The notes below the pieces were generated by a model. It was given only the letters and a program-made list of their open reading frames with translations. It did not search any database and had not been told where the DNA came from. This document shows, piece by piece, positions 1 to 11,400 of a stretch of 64,000 nt of DNA. The position numbers and the translations under genes were made by a program. The stretch is taken from positions 507,829,001 through 507,893,000 of the forward strand of contig NC_092336.1 of the NCBI RefSeq assembly GCF_046630445.1, read 5' to 3'. Each line of letters starts with the position of its first letter. The first letter of the stretch is position 1. This stretch comes from Rutidosis leptorrhynchoides. Taxonomy: Eukaryota > Streptophyta > Magnoliopsida > Asterales > Asteraceae.

Positions 1-1786
1 ACGAAAGAAGGTTATTGCATATGCATCCCGATAACTGAAGATTCTTGAACAAAATTATACGACTCGTGATCTAGAATTGGGAGCAGTGGTGTTTGCATTA
101 AAGATTTGGAGACACTACTTGTACGGGGTTAAATGTACTGTGTATACCGATCATAAAAGCCTTCAACATATCTTCAACCAAAAACAACTGAACATGAGGC
201 AACGTAGGTGGGTCGAGCTGATAAACGACTATGATTGTGAAATTCGATATCATCCCGGGAAAGCAAATGTAGTAGAAGATGCTTTAAGCAGGAAGGAAAG
301 AGAGCTGATTCGAGTACGAGCAATGAATATGAAGATTCATACGAACCTCACTACCCAAATTAAGGAGGCTCAACAAGGAGCTCTTTCTGAAGAAAACTTT
401 GGAAATGAGATGCTTAAAGGGTTAGATAAACAGCTTGTTACACGGGAGAACGGAACCCGATACTTCGCTGGACGCATTTGGGTACCAAAGTTTAAAGGGT
501 TAAGAAAATTGGTTTTGGATGAGGCACATAAGACGAGATACTCGATACATCCCGGAGCTGGAAAGATGTATCAAGATCTTAAAGCACACTTTTGGTGGCC
601 AAATTTGAAAGCTGATATTGCAACGTACATCGAAGAATGTTTGACTTGCTCCAAAGTCAAGGCGGAACATCAGAAACCGTCAGGTCTGCTTCAACAACCA
701 GAAATACCGGAATGGAAATGGGAATGTATTACTATGGATTTCATCACGAAGCTACCAAAGACTGCATGGGGTTACGACACCATTTAGGTAATTGTCGATC
801 GTCTCACCAAATCTGCACATTTCATACCTATGAAGGAAATGGATAAGATGGAGAAATTGGTATGATTATACATGAAGGAAGTTGTTTCAAGACATGGAGT
901 ACCTATCTCCATTATATCCGATCGCGACAGTCGGTTTACGTCAAGGTTTTGGCAATCACTACATGAAGCTCTAGGGACTCGTCTGGATATGAGCACTGCA
1001 TATCATCCTCAGACCGATGGGCAAAGTGAAAGGACCATTCAGACTCTTGAAGACATGCTTAGAGCATGTGTGATCGATTTCAGAAACAGATAGGATAAAT
1101 ATTTACCATTGGCAGAATTCTAGTATAACAACAGTTATCATACGAGTATTAATGCTGCACCATTCGAAGCACTTTATGGAAGAAAGTGTAGATCCCCTAT
1201 CTGTTGGAACGAAGTAGGTGACAGACAACTGACTGGTCCCGAGATCATACAGGAGACTACTGATAAGATTGTGCAAATCAAGGAGAGATTGAAGACCGCC
1301 CAAAGTCGTCAAAAGAGCTATGCTGATGTTCGAAGGAAGCCGTTAGAATTTCAGGTTGATGACATGGTTATGTTAAAGGTGTCACCTTGGAAAGGTGTGA
1401 TACACTTTGGTAAGAGGGGTAAATTGAACCCAAGATACGTAGGACCATTCAAGATCATCGAACGTATTGGACCGGTGGCTTATCGACTTAAGCTACCACA
1501 AAAACTTGCTGGAGTACAAAATACCTTTCACGTCTCGAACCTAAGGAAATTCCTTGCAAAAGAACACCTCACTGTTCCTCTTGAAGAAATCCAAATCGAC
1601 GAGAAACTGCATTTTATAGAAGAGCCTGTCAAAATCATGGACCGTGAAGTCAAACAGCTCAAGCAAAGCAACATACCTATAGTTAGGGTTCGTTGGAATG
1701 CTCGAAGAGGTCCCGAGTTCACTTGGGAAAGAGAGGACCAGATGAAACAGAAGTATCCACATCTGTTTACAAACACCGCCCATTAA
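1..1786 (+). pseudogene. Ty3/gypsy pol remnant of element A (RNase H, integrase, chromodomain)
   Basis: This is the 3' part of a chromovirus-type polyprotein whose 5' part lies outside the window. It reads in one frame and matches the RNase H, integrase and chromodomain part of the intact element at 7518-12125. Visible parts are the RNase H YTDHKSL motif, the integrase zinc-binding region ending CLTCSK, the DDE core with ISDRD and DGQSERT, and a chromodomain ending in [17 protein letters not shown]. Five in-frame stops break it, at 32-34, 785-787, 863-865, 1091-1093 and 1121-1123. Three sit where a Trp (two cases) or an Arg is expected, and one where a Gln is expected, as C-to-T changes on either strand would give. 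It is a dead copy, older than element B. The frame ends at 1786, just before the polypurine region and 3' LTR. Confidence 0.93.
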
Positions 1787-1800
1787 ATAGGTACTACTTC

Positions 1801-1836
1801 AAATTTCGGGACGAAATTTCTTTAACGGGTAGGTAC
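1801..1836 (+). promoter_or_regulatory. 3' end signal of element A: hairpin plus polypurine-type tract
   Basis: A perfect inverted repeat AAATTTCG-GGA-CGAAATTT (1801-1819) is followed by AACGGGTAGGTAC, directly before the LTR start TGTGATGACCC at 1837. The same arrangement recurs at 12125-12160 and 63854-63888. In LTR retrotransposons this place holds the plus-strand primer; that role is inferred here. Confidence 0.7.
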
Positions 1837-2314
1837 TGTGATGACCCGGATTTTTCCGACTACTTGATTATACTATTTATATGATTTAATAATTTTGATA
1901 TGATAAACAATGAATTTTAATAAGTCTTGAACCTCCGGAAAGAATTTTATATAAGCAGTTGACCACCCTTTTATTCCTACGATTCACGAACGTCATAACT
2001 TGTATTAATTATATATATGTGTATATATACATATATTTAACTTGAAAATATGATAATTAAATATCTCATTAAGTATATTAACAAAGTATTATATATATAC
2101 TTTCATACTACTAATTTAAAGAGTTTTTGAACAATATATATGTTACTATTTAAACGACGTAATTAACTTAAATTAAAATGTATGTACATACAATGTATTA
2201 CGAGTGTAAATACATTCTTACAAGTATTGAATACACTTTATAATATACTAATACATATAAAGGATAGCTATAATCGTATTTCTATTCAATTTCCTCAAGA
2301 ATTCTACTCGTATT
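1837..2314 (+). repeat. 3' LTR of element A, first part (split by element B)
   Basis: The LTR begins TGTGATGACCC, as expected after the polypurine tract. It is interrupted at 2314 by element B and resumes at 15420. Its last five bases, GTATT (2310-2314), are one copy of the duplication made by that insertion. It shares short blocks with the LTRs of B, such as the stretch around GATTCACGAACGT, but is clearly a diverged relative. Joined, the LTR is about 2.7 kb. Confidence 0.88.
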
Positions 2315-5300
2315 TGTAGTGACCCGAACTTTTCCATGTTTATATATATTAATTGAGATTGATATTTACATGATTAAATGTTTCCAACATGTTAAATAAT
2401 CAAACTTTTTAAGACTTGATTAATTGAAATATGTTTCATATAGACAATTGACCACCCAAGTTGACCGGTGATTCACGAACGTTAAAACTTGTAAAAACTA
2501 TATGATGACATATATATGGATATATATATATATAGTTAACATGATACTATGATAAGTAAACATATCATTAAGTATATTAACAATGAACTACATATGTAAA
2601 AACAAGACTACTAACTTAATGATTTTTAAACGAGACATATATGTAACGATTATCGTTGTAAAGACATTTAATGTATATATATCATATTAAGAGATATTCA
2701 TACATGATAATATCATGATAATATAATAATTTAAAATCTCATTTGATATTATAAACATTGGGTTAACAACATTTAACAAGATCGTTAACCTAAAGGTTTC
2801 AAAACAACACTTACATGTAACGACTAACGATGACTTAACGAAGTGTGTTAAAATGTATATACATGTAGTGTTTTAATATGTATTTATACACTTTTGAAAG
2901 GCTTCAATACACTTATCAAAATACTTCTACTTAACAAAAATGCTTACAATTACATCCTCGTTCAGTTTCATCAACAATTCTACTCGTATGCACCCGTATT
3001 CGTACTCGTACAATACACAGCTTTTAGATGTATGTACTATTGGTATATACACTCCAATGATCAGCTCTTAGCAGCCCATGTGAGTCACCTAACACATGTG
3101 GGAACCATCATTTGGCAACTAGCATGAAATATCTCATAAAATTACAAAAATATGAGTAATCATTCATGACTTATTTACATGAAAACAAAATTACATATCC
3201 TTTATATCTAATCCATACACCAACGACCAAAAATACCTACAAACACTTTCATTCTTCAATTTTCTTCATCTAATTGATCTCTCTCAAGTTCTATCTTCAA
3301 GTTCTAAGTGTTCTTCATAAATTCCAAAAGTTCTAGTTTCATAAAATCAAGAATACTTTCAAGTTTGCTAGCTCACTTCCAATCTTGTAAGGTGATCATC
3401 CAACCTCAAGAAATCTTTGTTTCTTACAGTAGGTTATCATTCTAATACAAGGTAATAATCATATTCAAACTTTGGTTCAATTTCTATAACTATAACAATC
3501 TTATTTCAAGTGATGATCTTACTTGAACTTGTTTTCGTGTCATGATTCTGCTTCAAGAACTTCGAGCCATCCAAGGATCCATTGAAGCTAGATCCATTTT
3601 TCTCTTTTCCAGTAGGTTTATCCAAGGAACTTAAGGTAGTAATGATGTTCATAACATCATTCGATTCATACATATAAAGCTATCTTATTCGAAGGTTTAA
3701 ACTTGTAATCACTAGAACATAGTTTAGTTAATTCTAAACTTGTTCGCAAACAAAAGTTAATCCTTCTAACTTGACTTTTAAAATCAACTAAACACATGTT
3801 CTATATCTATATGATATGCTAACTTAATGATTTAAAACCTGGAAACACGAAAAACACCGTAAAACCGGATTTACGCCGTCGTAGTAACACCGCAGGCTGT
3901 TTTGGGTTAGTTAATTAAAAACTATGATAAACTTTGATTTTAAAGTTGTTATTCTGAGAAAATGATTTTTATTATGAACATGAAACTATATCCAAAAATT
4001 ATGATTAAACTCAAAGTGGAAGTATGTTTTCTAAAATGGTCATCCAGACGTCGTTCTTTCGACTGAAATGACTACCTTTACAAAAACGACTTGTAACTTA
4101 TTTTTCCGACTATAAACCTATATTTTCTATTTAGATTCATAAAATAGAGTTCAATATGAAACCATAGCAATTTGATTCACTCAAAACGGATTTAAAATGA
4201 AGAAGTTATGGGTAAAACAAGATTGGATAATTTTTCTCATTTTAGCTACGTGAAAATTGGTAACAAATCTATTCCAACCATAACTTAATCAACTTGTATT
4301 GTATATTATGTAATCTTGAGATACCATAGACACGTATACAATGTTTCGACCTATCATGTCGACACATCTATATATATTTCGGAACAACCATAGACACTCT
4401 ATATGTGAATGTTGGAGTTAGCTATACAGGGTTGAGGTTGATTCCAAAATATATATAGTTTGAGTTGTGATCAATACTGAGATACGTATACACTGGGTCG
4501 TGGATTGATTCAAGATAATATTTATCGATTTATTTCTGTACATCTAACTGTGGACAACTAGTTGTAGGTTACTAACGAGGACAGCTGACTTAATAAACTT
4601 AAAACATCAAAATATATTAAAAGTGTTGTAAATATATTTTGAACATACTTTGATATGTATGTATATATTGTTATAGGTTCGTGAATCAACCAGTGGCCAA
4701 GTCTTACTTCCCGACGAAGTAAAAATCTGTGAAAGTGAGTTATAGTCCCACTTTTAAAATCTAATATTTTTGGGATGAGAATACATGCAGGTTTTATAAA
4801 TGATTTACAAAATAGACACAAGTACGTGAAACTACATTCTATGGTTGAATTATCGAAATCGAATATGCCCCTTTTTATTAAGTCTGGTAATCTAAGAATT
4901 AGGGAACAGACACCCTAATTGACGCGAATCCTAAAGATAGATCTATTGGGCCTAACAAACCCCATCCAAAGTACCGGATGCTTTAGTAGTTCGAAATTTA
5001 TATCATATCCGAAGGGTGTCCCGGAATGATGGGGATATTCTTATATATGCATCTTGTTAATGTCGGTTACCAGGTGTTCACCATATGAATGATTTTTATC
5101 TCTATGTATGGGATGTGTATTGAAATATGAAATCTTGTGGTCTATTGTTACGATTTGATATATATAGGTTAAACCTATAACTCACCAACATTTTTGTTGA
5201 CGTTTAAAGCATGTTTATTCTCAGGTGAATATTAAGAGCTTCCGCTGTTGCATACTAAAATAAGGACAAGATTTGGAGTCCATGTTTGTATGATATTGTG

Positions 5301-5568
5301 TAAAAACTGCATTCAAGAAACTGATTTCGATGTAACATATTTGTATTGTAAACCATTATGTAATGGTCGTGTGTAAACAGGATATTTTAGATTATCATTA
5401 TTTGATAATCTACGTAAAGCTTTTTAAACCTTTATTTATGAAATAAAGGTTATGGTTTGTTTTAAAAATGAATGCAGTCTTTGAAAAACGTCTCATATAG
5501 AGGTCAAAACCTCGCAACGAAATCAATTAATATGGAACGTTTTTAATCAATAAGAACGGGACATTTCA
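2315..5568 (+). repeat. 5' LTR of element B
   Basis: This 3254-bp LTR runs from TGTAGTGACC to ACATTTCA, followed by GT and the primer site. Most is AT-rich and non-coding, and the small ORFs in it recur in all three copies of the LTR and look accidental. Two blocks are retained in the diverged LTRs A and C. One is GTCCCA...TGGGATGAGAATACATGC (about 4745-4788). The other is a small CAAC/GTTG hairpin followed by TTTATTCTCAGGT (5184-5225), which resembles a splice acceptor. Confidence 0.95.
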
Positions 5569-5570
5569 GT

Positions 5571-5582
5571 TGGTATCCGAGC
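5571..5582 (+). promoter_or_regulatory. Primer binding site of element B (initiator Met tRNA type)
   Basis: TGGTATCCGAGC lies two bases after the 5' LTR. It differs at one position from TGGTATCAGAGC, the usual site complementary to the 3' end of plant initiator tRNA-Met. Element D at 58739 has the perfect version. Confidence 0.85.
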
Positions 5583-5777
5583 GTTGGTCTTAGAGAACCA
5601 GAATTTTTCATTAGTGTGTCTTATCGAGGTTGTTAGGATGCATTAGTGAGTCTGGACTTCGACCGTGTTTACTTGAAAAATGATTGCTTAACAAATTTTG
5701 TTGGAAACTATATATTTTTAACATGTGAATATTATGTGATATATTAATCTCTTAACGCGTTTGATATTATGTGATAG
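5583..5777. other. Leader of element B, no gene seen
   Basis: This AT-rich stretch runs from the primer site to the first ORF. No ORF, repeat or recognised motif is visible. Confidence 0.6.
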
Positions 5778-6392
5778 ATGTCTACCTCTAGAACAAGTCC
5801 CATTGACTCACCTAATAATAATGAAGAGTCAAATGTAAATTGGAATGATTCTTGGACTGATTCACAAGTTCCCGAAGAGGAACCGGAAGAAGAGTCGGAA
5901 CCGGAAGAAGAATCGGAACCGGAAGAAGAATCGGAACCGGATGAAGAAATAGAACCGGTGGGGGAAATAATAAAACGGTTAAGTAAAAGAAAATCCTCAA
6001 CCAACCGACCAAGGTTAATTATGGTCAATGGTGTTTCCGCCAAGGAAGCAAAATATTGGGAGGATTACCAATTCTCCGATGAATTGGATTCCGACGAGAA
6101 TTCCGATGATGTTATAGAAATTACCCCAACTGAATTTAAAAAGGCAAAAGAAAATAATAAGGGAAAGGGCATAAAAATAGAGAAATCTAATTCCAACCCC
6201 GATGAACTTTATATGTATCGTCAACGCCCGAAGTCCTTAAGTTGTAACAATGACCCGGGAACCTCTAAACCACCAGGTTTTTCTAAACCAATGTGGACAA
6301 CGACGGCTCGTATTAGGGGAACATCATATATCCCTAGAAACTTGGCAAAACGAACCAAAACCGAAGAAGAAGAAACGAGCGAGTCGGAATAA
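5778..6392 (+). CDS. Acidic hypothetical protein carried by element B upstream of gag
   Basis: This 204-residue frame has no known domain that I recognise. After a Ser/Asn-rich start it has a run of short acidic repeats of the EPEEES type (residues about 33-58), then a basic stretch around KRLSKRKSSTNRPR. A second acidic block (DELDSDENSDD) is followed by a Lys-rich segment and a tail with TSESE. No signal peptide or membrane segment is seen; it looks disordered and could bind basic partners or nucleic acid. It starts 195 bp after the primer site and ends 136 bp before the F-box ORF. It is intact in a young element, which suggests selection or recent acquisition. The name 'gag-like' cannot be supported because zinc knuckles are absent. 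Confidence 0.7.
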   Translation: MSTSRTSPIDSPNNNEESNVNWNDSWTDSQVPEEEPEEESEPEEESEPEEESEPDEEIEPVGEIIKRLSKRKSSTNRPRLIMVNGVSAKEAKYWEDYQFSDELDSDENSDDVIEITPTEFKKAKENNKGKGIKIEKSNSNPDELYMYRQRPKSLSCNNDPGTSKPPGFSKPMWTTTARIRGTSYIPRNLAKRTKTEEEETSESE

Positions 6393-6528
6393 GATAGTTG
6401 TATTCGTGTGGTGTAATATATGTAATATAGTATTCTTATGCTTTATGATATATGTAAAAATTGCTTGTATTAATAAGTATTTTTTTATGAATCTAACTCT
6501 TGTCTATTTTACAGTTTAAAAACACAAA

Positions 6529-7212
6529 ATGGATAGACAACCCAATATTTTAAGAGACCTACCCGGAGACATGATTGATGAAATCTTGTCTAGAGTCGGC
6601 CAGAATTCCTCGGCACAACTATTTAAGGCGAGATCAGTTTGTAAGACATTCGAAGAACGTTCTAAGAATGTCTTGGTTTATAAGAGACTTTCGTTTGAAA
6701 GATGGGGGATATCACATTGGGAAACCCATAAGTTACGATGTGTTTACTTTGACGCATATATTGCGGGGAACCCAAATGCTATTTTACGCAACGGGTTAAG
6801 AAATTATTTTGACTCAATATATCCGAATATTGGACTTCGTGATTTAGAAAAAGCGGCTAACATGCAACATAAAGAAGCATGTTATGCTTACGGATTAGTA
6901 ATGTTCGCTTCTCACCAAAGTGAGAACAAGAACATCGGGCTACAACTATTAAACAAAACGTTTCCACAAGTGACGGAGTCGGTAATTGGGGTAAGAAATG
7001 AGGTTTTTAGATTATTACGGGACTGTTGGACATTACGTAACCCTCGTCCCTTTGACGACGTTACAACACGCTGTCTTATCAACGGCCATAACGGTTATTT
7101 TTCACAAGACCAAGGATGGGAAGTAGTCCTAGTAAAACCAGAATGCATGACTTGTTTCTGGACGTATGAATTACGTGTCTTTATTGCCTTTGCTGAACGA
7201 CTTGTGTACTAG
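6529..7212 (+). CDS. F-box protein carried inside LTR retrotransposon B
   Basis: This intact 227-residue frame opens with an F-box: LRDLPGDMIDEILSRVG (residues about 8-24), then a conserved VCKTF and VYKRL (about 41-60). A Sel1-like helical stretch follows (residues about 105-145, LEKAANMQHKEACYAYGLVMF). The Cys/Trp-containing C-terminus (PECMTCFWTYEL) resembles plant F-box proteins of the At1g67623/At2g35280 type. F-box proteins join SKP1 and CUL1 in SCF ubiquitin ligases and choose targets, so a host-interaction role is possible but inferred. The frame lies between the acidic ORF and gag, in the sense direction. A splice-acceptor-like TTTTACAG (6507-6514) ends 14 bases before its ATG. It has no intron inside, as expected for a sequence captured through RNA. 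Homology is by recognition; no search was run. Confidence 0.82.
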   Translation: MDRQPNILRDLPGDMIDEILSRVGQNSSAQLFKARSVCKTFEERSKNVLVYKRLSFERWGISHWETHKLRCVYFDAYIAGNPNAILRNGLRNYFDSIYPNIGLRDLEKAANMQHKEACYAYGLVMFASHQSENKNIGLQLLNKTFPQVTESVIGVRNEVFRLLRDCWTLRNPRPFDDVTTRCLINGHNGYFSQDQGWEVVLVKPECMTCFWTYELRVFIAFAERLVY

Positions 7213-7517
7213 CTAGAATTATATTCACAACTATCTTGTATCAAAGTTATTGTGTGCTATATTTCATGCTTTATGTAAAATAAGCGGTATTGTAAGTTTG
7301 TAAAATATTGTATAAAAGTTTGAACGCGAAATATTATTATAATCAGTTTTTCATATAGAATTGTAGTAGTTGAATTGTATATTAGCTACTAAGTATGAAC
7401 TTAACGGGTAGGTACTACCCGAATTTAAACTTATAAAACGCTAATATGAAGAAAAAGCTTTTATAAATGAGTTCATATTATTTTACAAAATACTATTAAC
7501 TACTCTTAATATTCTGT
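7213..7517. other. Spacer between the F-box ORF and gag, with a polypurine/LTR-junction-like relic
   Basis: The spacer is AT-rich and lacks an ORF. At 7401-7416 it contains TTAACGGGTAGGTACT, identical to the 3' polypurine/LTR junction of the same element (from about 12146). After a gap it continues with ACCCGAA, which resembles the LTR start with about six bases missing. Confidence 0.7.
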
Positions 7518-8387
7518 ATGATTAACTTGTTCCATTTAACTATTTTGAAGGAAATGGCACCGACTACTCGACACACCGTGAATATGAATGAAGAGGAATT
7601 CCGTACTTTTCTAGCTTCAAACATAGCCGCAGTACAGGCTGCGCTACATACCAACAATAACCTTGGATCTAGCAGTACAGGAAATCGTGTAGGATGCACC
7701 TACAAAGAATTCACTGCCTGCAAACCTTTGGAATTTGATGGAACCGAAGGACCGATCGGATTGAAACGGTGGACCGAAAAGGTCGAATCGGTGTTTGCCA
7801 TAAGTAAGTGTACTGAAGAGGACAAAGTAAAGTACGCTACGCATACCTTCACAGGTTCTGCATTAACATGGTGGAATACCTATCTAGAGCAAGTGGGACA
7901 AGACGATGCGTACGCACTACCGTGGTCAGCATTCAAGCACTTGATGAACGAGAAGTACCGTCCCAGAACCGAGGTCAATAAGCTCAAGACAGAACTTAGA
8001 GGGTTACGAACCCAAGGATTTGATATTACCACGTACGAAAGACGATTCACAGAATTGTGCCTATTGTGTCCGGGAGCATTCGAAGATGAGGAAGAGAAGA
8101 TCGACGCGTTTGTGAAAGGATTACCGGAAAGAATCCAAGAAGATATAAGTTCACACGAGCCCGCCTCCATACAACAGGCATGTAGAATGGCTCACAAACT
8201 CGTGAACCAAATTGAAGAAAGAATTAAAGAACAGACTGCTGAAGAGGCCAATGTGAAGCAAGTCAAAAGAAAGTGGGAGGAAAACGGTGATAAGAATCAC
8301 CAATACAACAACAACAGCAATTACAACAATAATCGCAACAATTATCCCAACAATCGCAACATCAATCGCAACTACAACAAACGGCCC

Positions 8388-8423
<36 letters not shown>

Positions 8424-11400
8424 CATCCCAACAACAATAATAACCGCAACAACAACAACAATCAGAAGCAGCTATGCCAAAGGTGTGAAAAGAATCACTC
8501 GGGGTTCTGCACCAAATTTTGCAACAAGTGTAAAAGAAATGGTCATAGCGCGGCGAAGTGTGAGGTCTACGGACCAGGGGTTAATAGAACGAAAGGAACA
8601 AATGGTGTCGGAACGAGTAATGGCGGAGCAAGTAGTGTCGGAGCAAGTTATGCCAATGTAGTTTGTTATAAATGTGGAAAACCGGGCCACATTATTAGAA
8701 ATTGCCCGAACCAGGAGAACACGAATGGACAAGGCCTTGGAAGAGTTTTCAATATTAATGCGGCAGAGGCACAGGAAGACCCGGAGCTTGTTACGGGTAC
8801 GTTTCTTATTGACAATAAATCTGCTTACATTTTATTTGATTCGGGTGCGGATAGATGCTATATGAGTAGAGATTTTTGTGCTAAATTAAGTTGTCCATTG
8901 ACGCCTTTGGATAGTAAATTTTTACTCGAATTAGCAAATGGTAAATTAATTTCAGCAGATAATATATGTCGGAATCGAGAAATTAAACTGGTTAGCGAAA
9001 CATTTAAGATTGATTTGATACCAGTAGAGTTAGGGAGTTTTGATGTGATAATCGGTATGGACTGGTTGAAAGAAGTGAAAGCGGAGATCGTTTGTTACAA
9101 AAATGCAATTCGCATTATACGAGAAAAAGGAAAACCCTTAATGGTGTACAGAGAAAAGGGCAACACGAAGCTACATCTTATTAGTAATTTGAAGGCACAA
9201 AAACTAATAAGAAAAGGTTGCTATGCTGTTCTAGCACACGTCGAGAAAGTACAAACTGAAGAAAAGAGCATCAATGATGTTCCCGTCGCAAAAGAATTTC
9301 CTGATGTATTTCCGAAAGAATTACCGGGATTACCCCCACATCGGTCCGTTGAATTTCAAATAGATCTTGTACCAGGAGCTGCACCAATAGCTCGTGCTCC
9401 TTACAGACTCGCACCCAGCGAGATGAAAGAACTACAAAGCCAATTACAAGAACTTTTAGAGCGTGGTTTCATTCGACCAAGCACATCACCGTGGGGAGCT
9501 CCTGTTTTGTTTGTCAAGAAGAAAGATGGTACATTCAGGTTGTGTATCGACTACCGAGAGTTAAACAAACTTACCATCAAGAACCGCTACCCACTACCGA
9601 GAATCGATGACTTATTTGATCAACTACAAGGCTCGTCTGTTTATTCAAAGATTGACTTACGTTCCGGGTATCATCAAATGCGGGTGAAAGAAGATGATAT
9701 TCCAAAGACTGCTTTCAGAACACGTTACGGTCATTACGAGTTTATGGTCATGCAGTTTGGTTTAACTAATGCACCAGCTGTGTTCATGGACCTTATGAAC
9801 CGAGTGTGTGGACCATACCTTGACAAGTTTGTCATTGTTTTCATTGATGACATACTTATTTACTCAAAGAATGACCAAGAACACGGTGAACATTTGAGAA
9901 AGGTGTTAGAAGTATTGAGGAAGGAAGAATTGTACGCTAAGTTTTCAAAGTGTGCATTTTGGTTGGAAGAAGTTCAATTCCTCGGTCACATAGTGAACAA
10001 AGAAGGTATTAAGGTGGATCCGGCAAAGATAGGAACTGTTGAAAAGTGGGAAACCCCGAAAACTCCGAAACACATACGCCAGTTTTTAGGACTAGCTGGT
10101 TACTACAGAAGGTTCATCCAAGACTTTTCCAGAATAGCAAAACCCTTGACTGCATTAACGCATAAAGGGAAGAAATTTGAATGGAATGATGAACAAGAGA
10201 AAGCGTTTCAGTTATTGAAGAAAAAGCTAACTACGGCACCTATATTGTCATTGCCTGAAGGGAATGATGATTTTGTGATTTATTGTGATGCATCAAAGCA
10301 AGGTCTCGGTTGTGTATTAATGCAACGAACGAAGGTGATTGCTTATGCGTCTAGACAATTGAAGATTCACGAACAAAATTATACGACGCATGATTTGGAA
10401 TTAGGCGCGGTTGTTTTTGCATTAAACACTTGGAGGCACTACTTATATGGGGTCAAAAGTATTATATATACCGACCACAAAAGTCTTCAACACATATTTA
10501 ATCAGAAACAACTGAATATGAGGCAGCGTAGGTGGATTGAATTATTGAATGATTACGACTTTGAGATTCGTTACCATCCGGGGAAGGCAAATGTGGTAGC
10601 TGATGCCTTGAGCAGGAAGGACAGAGAACCCATTCGAGTAAAATCTATGAATATAATGATTCATAATAACATTACTACTCAAATAAAGGAGGCGCAACAA
10701 GGAGTTTTAAAAGAGGGAAATTTAAAGGATGAAATACCCAAAGGATCGGAGAAGCATCTTAATATTCGGGAAGACGGAACCCGGTATAGGGCTGAAAGGA
10801 TTTGGGTACCAAAATTTGGAGATATGAGAGAAATGGTACTTAGAGAAGCTCATAAAACCAGATACTCAATACATCCTGGAACGGGGAAGATGTACAAGGA
10901 TCTCAAGAAACATTTTTGGTGGCCGGGTATGAAAGCCGATGTTGCTAAATACGTAGGAGAATGTTTGACGTGTTCTAAGGTCAAAGCTGAGCATCAGAAA
11001 CCATCAGGTCTACTTCAACAACCCGAAATCCCGGAATGGAAATGGGAAAACATTACCATGGATTTCATCACTAAATTGCCAAGGACTGCAAGTGGTTTTG
11101 ATACTATTTGGGTAATAGTTGACCGTCTCACCAAATCAGCACACTTCTTGCCAATAAGAGAAGATGACAAGATGGAGAAGTTAGCACGACTGTATTTGAA
11201 GGAAGTCATCTCCAGACATGGAATACCAATCTCTATTATCTCTGATAGGGATGGCAGATTTATTTCAAGATTCTGGCAGACATTACAGCAAGCATTAGGA
11301 ACTCGTCTAGACATGAGTACTGCCTATCATCCACAAACTGATGGGCAGAGCGAAAGGACGATACAAACGCTTGAAGACATGCTACGAGCATGTGTTATTG

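Noticed and set aside
2894-4821. Small ORFs (2894-3127 and 4558-4821) that recur at 12737-12970, 14404-14667 and 50589-50852
   Set aside because: They recur only because they lie in the three copies of the B LTR. No protein family, and changes between copies show no coding pattern.
8151-8661. Frames rich in Val/Ile or Thr/Ile over the gag tract
   Set aside because: Out-of-frame or antisense readings of the AAC-rich Asn tract in gag.
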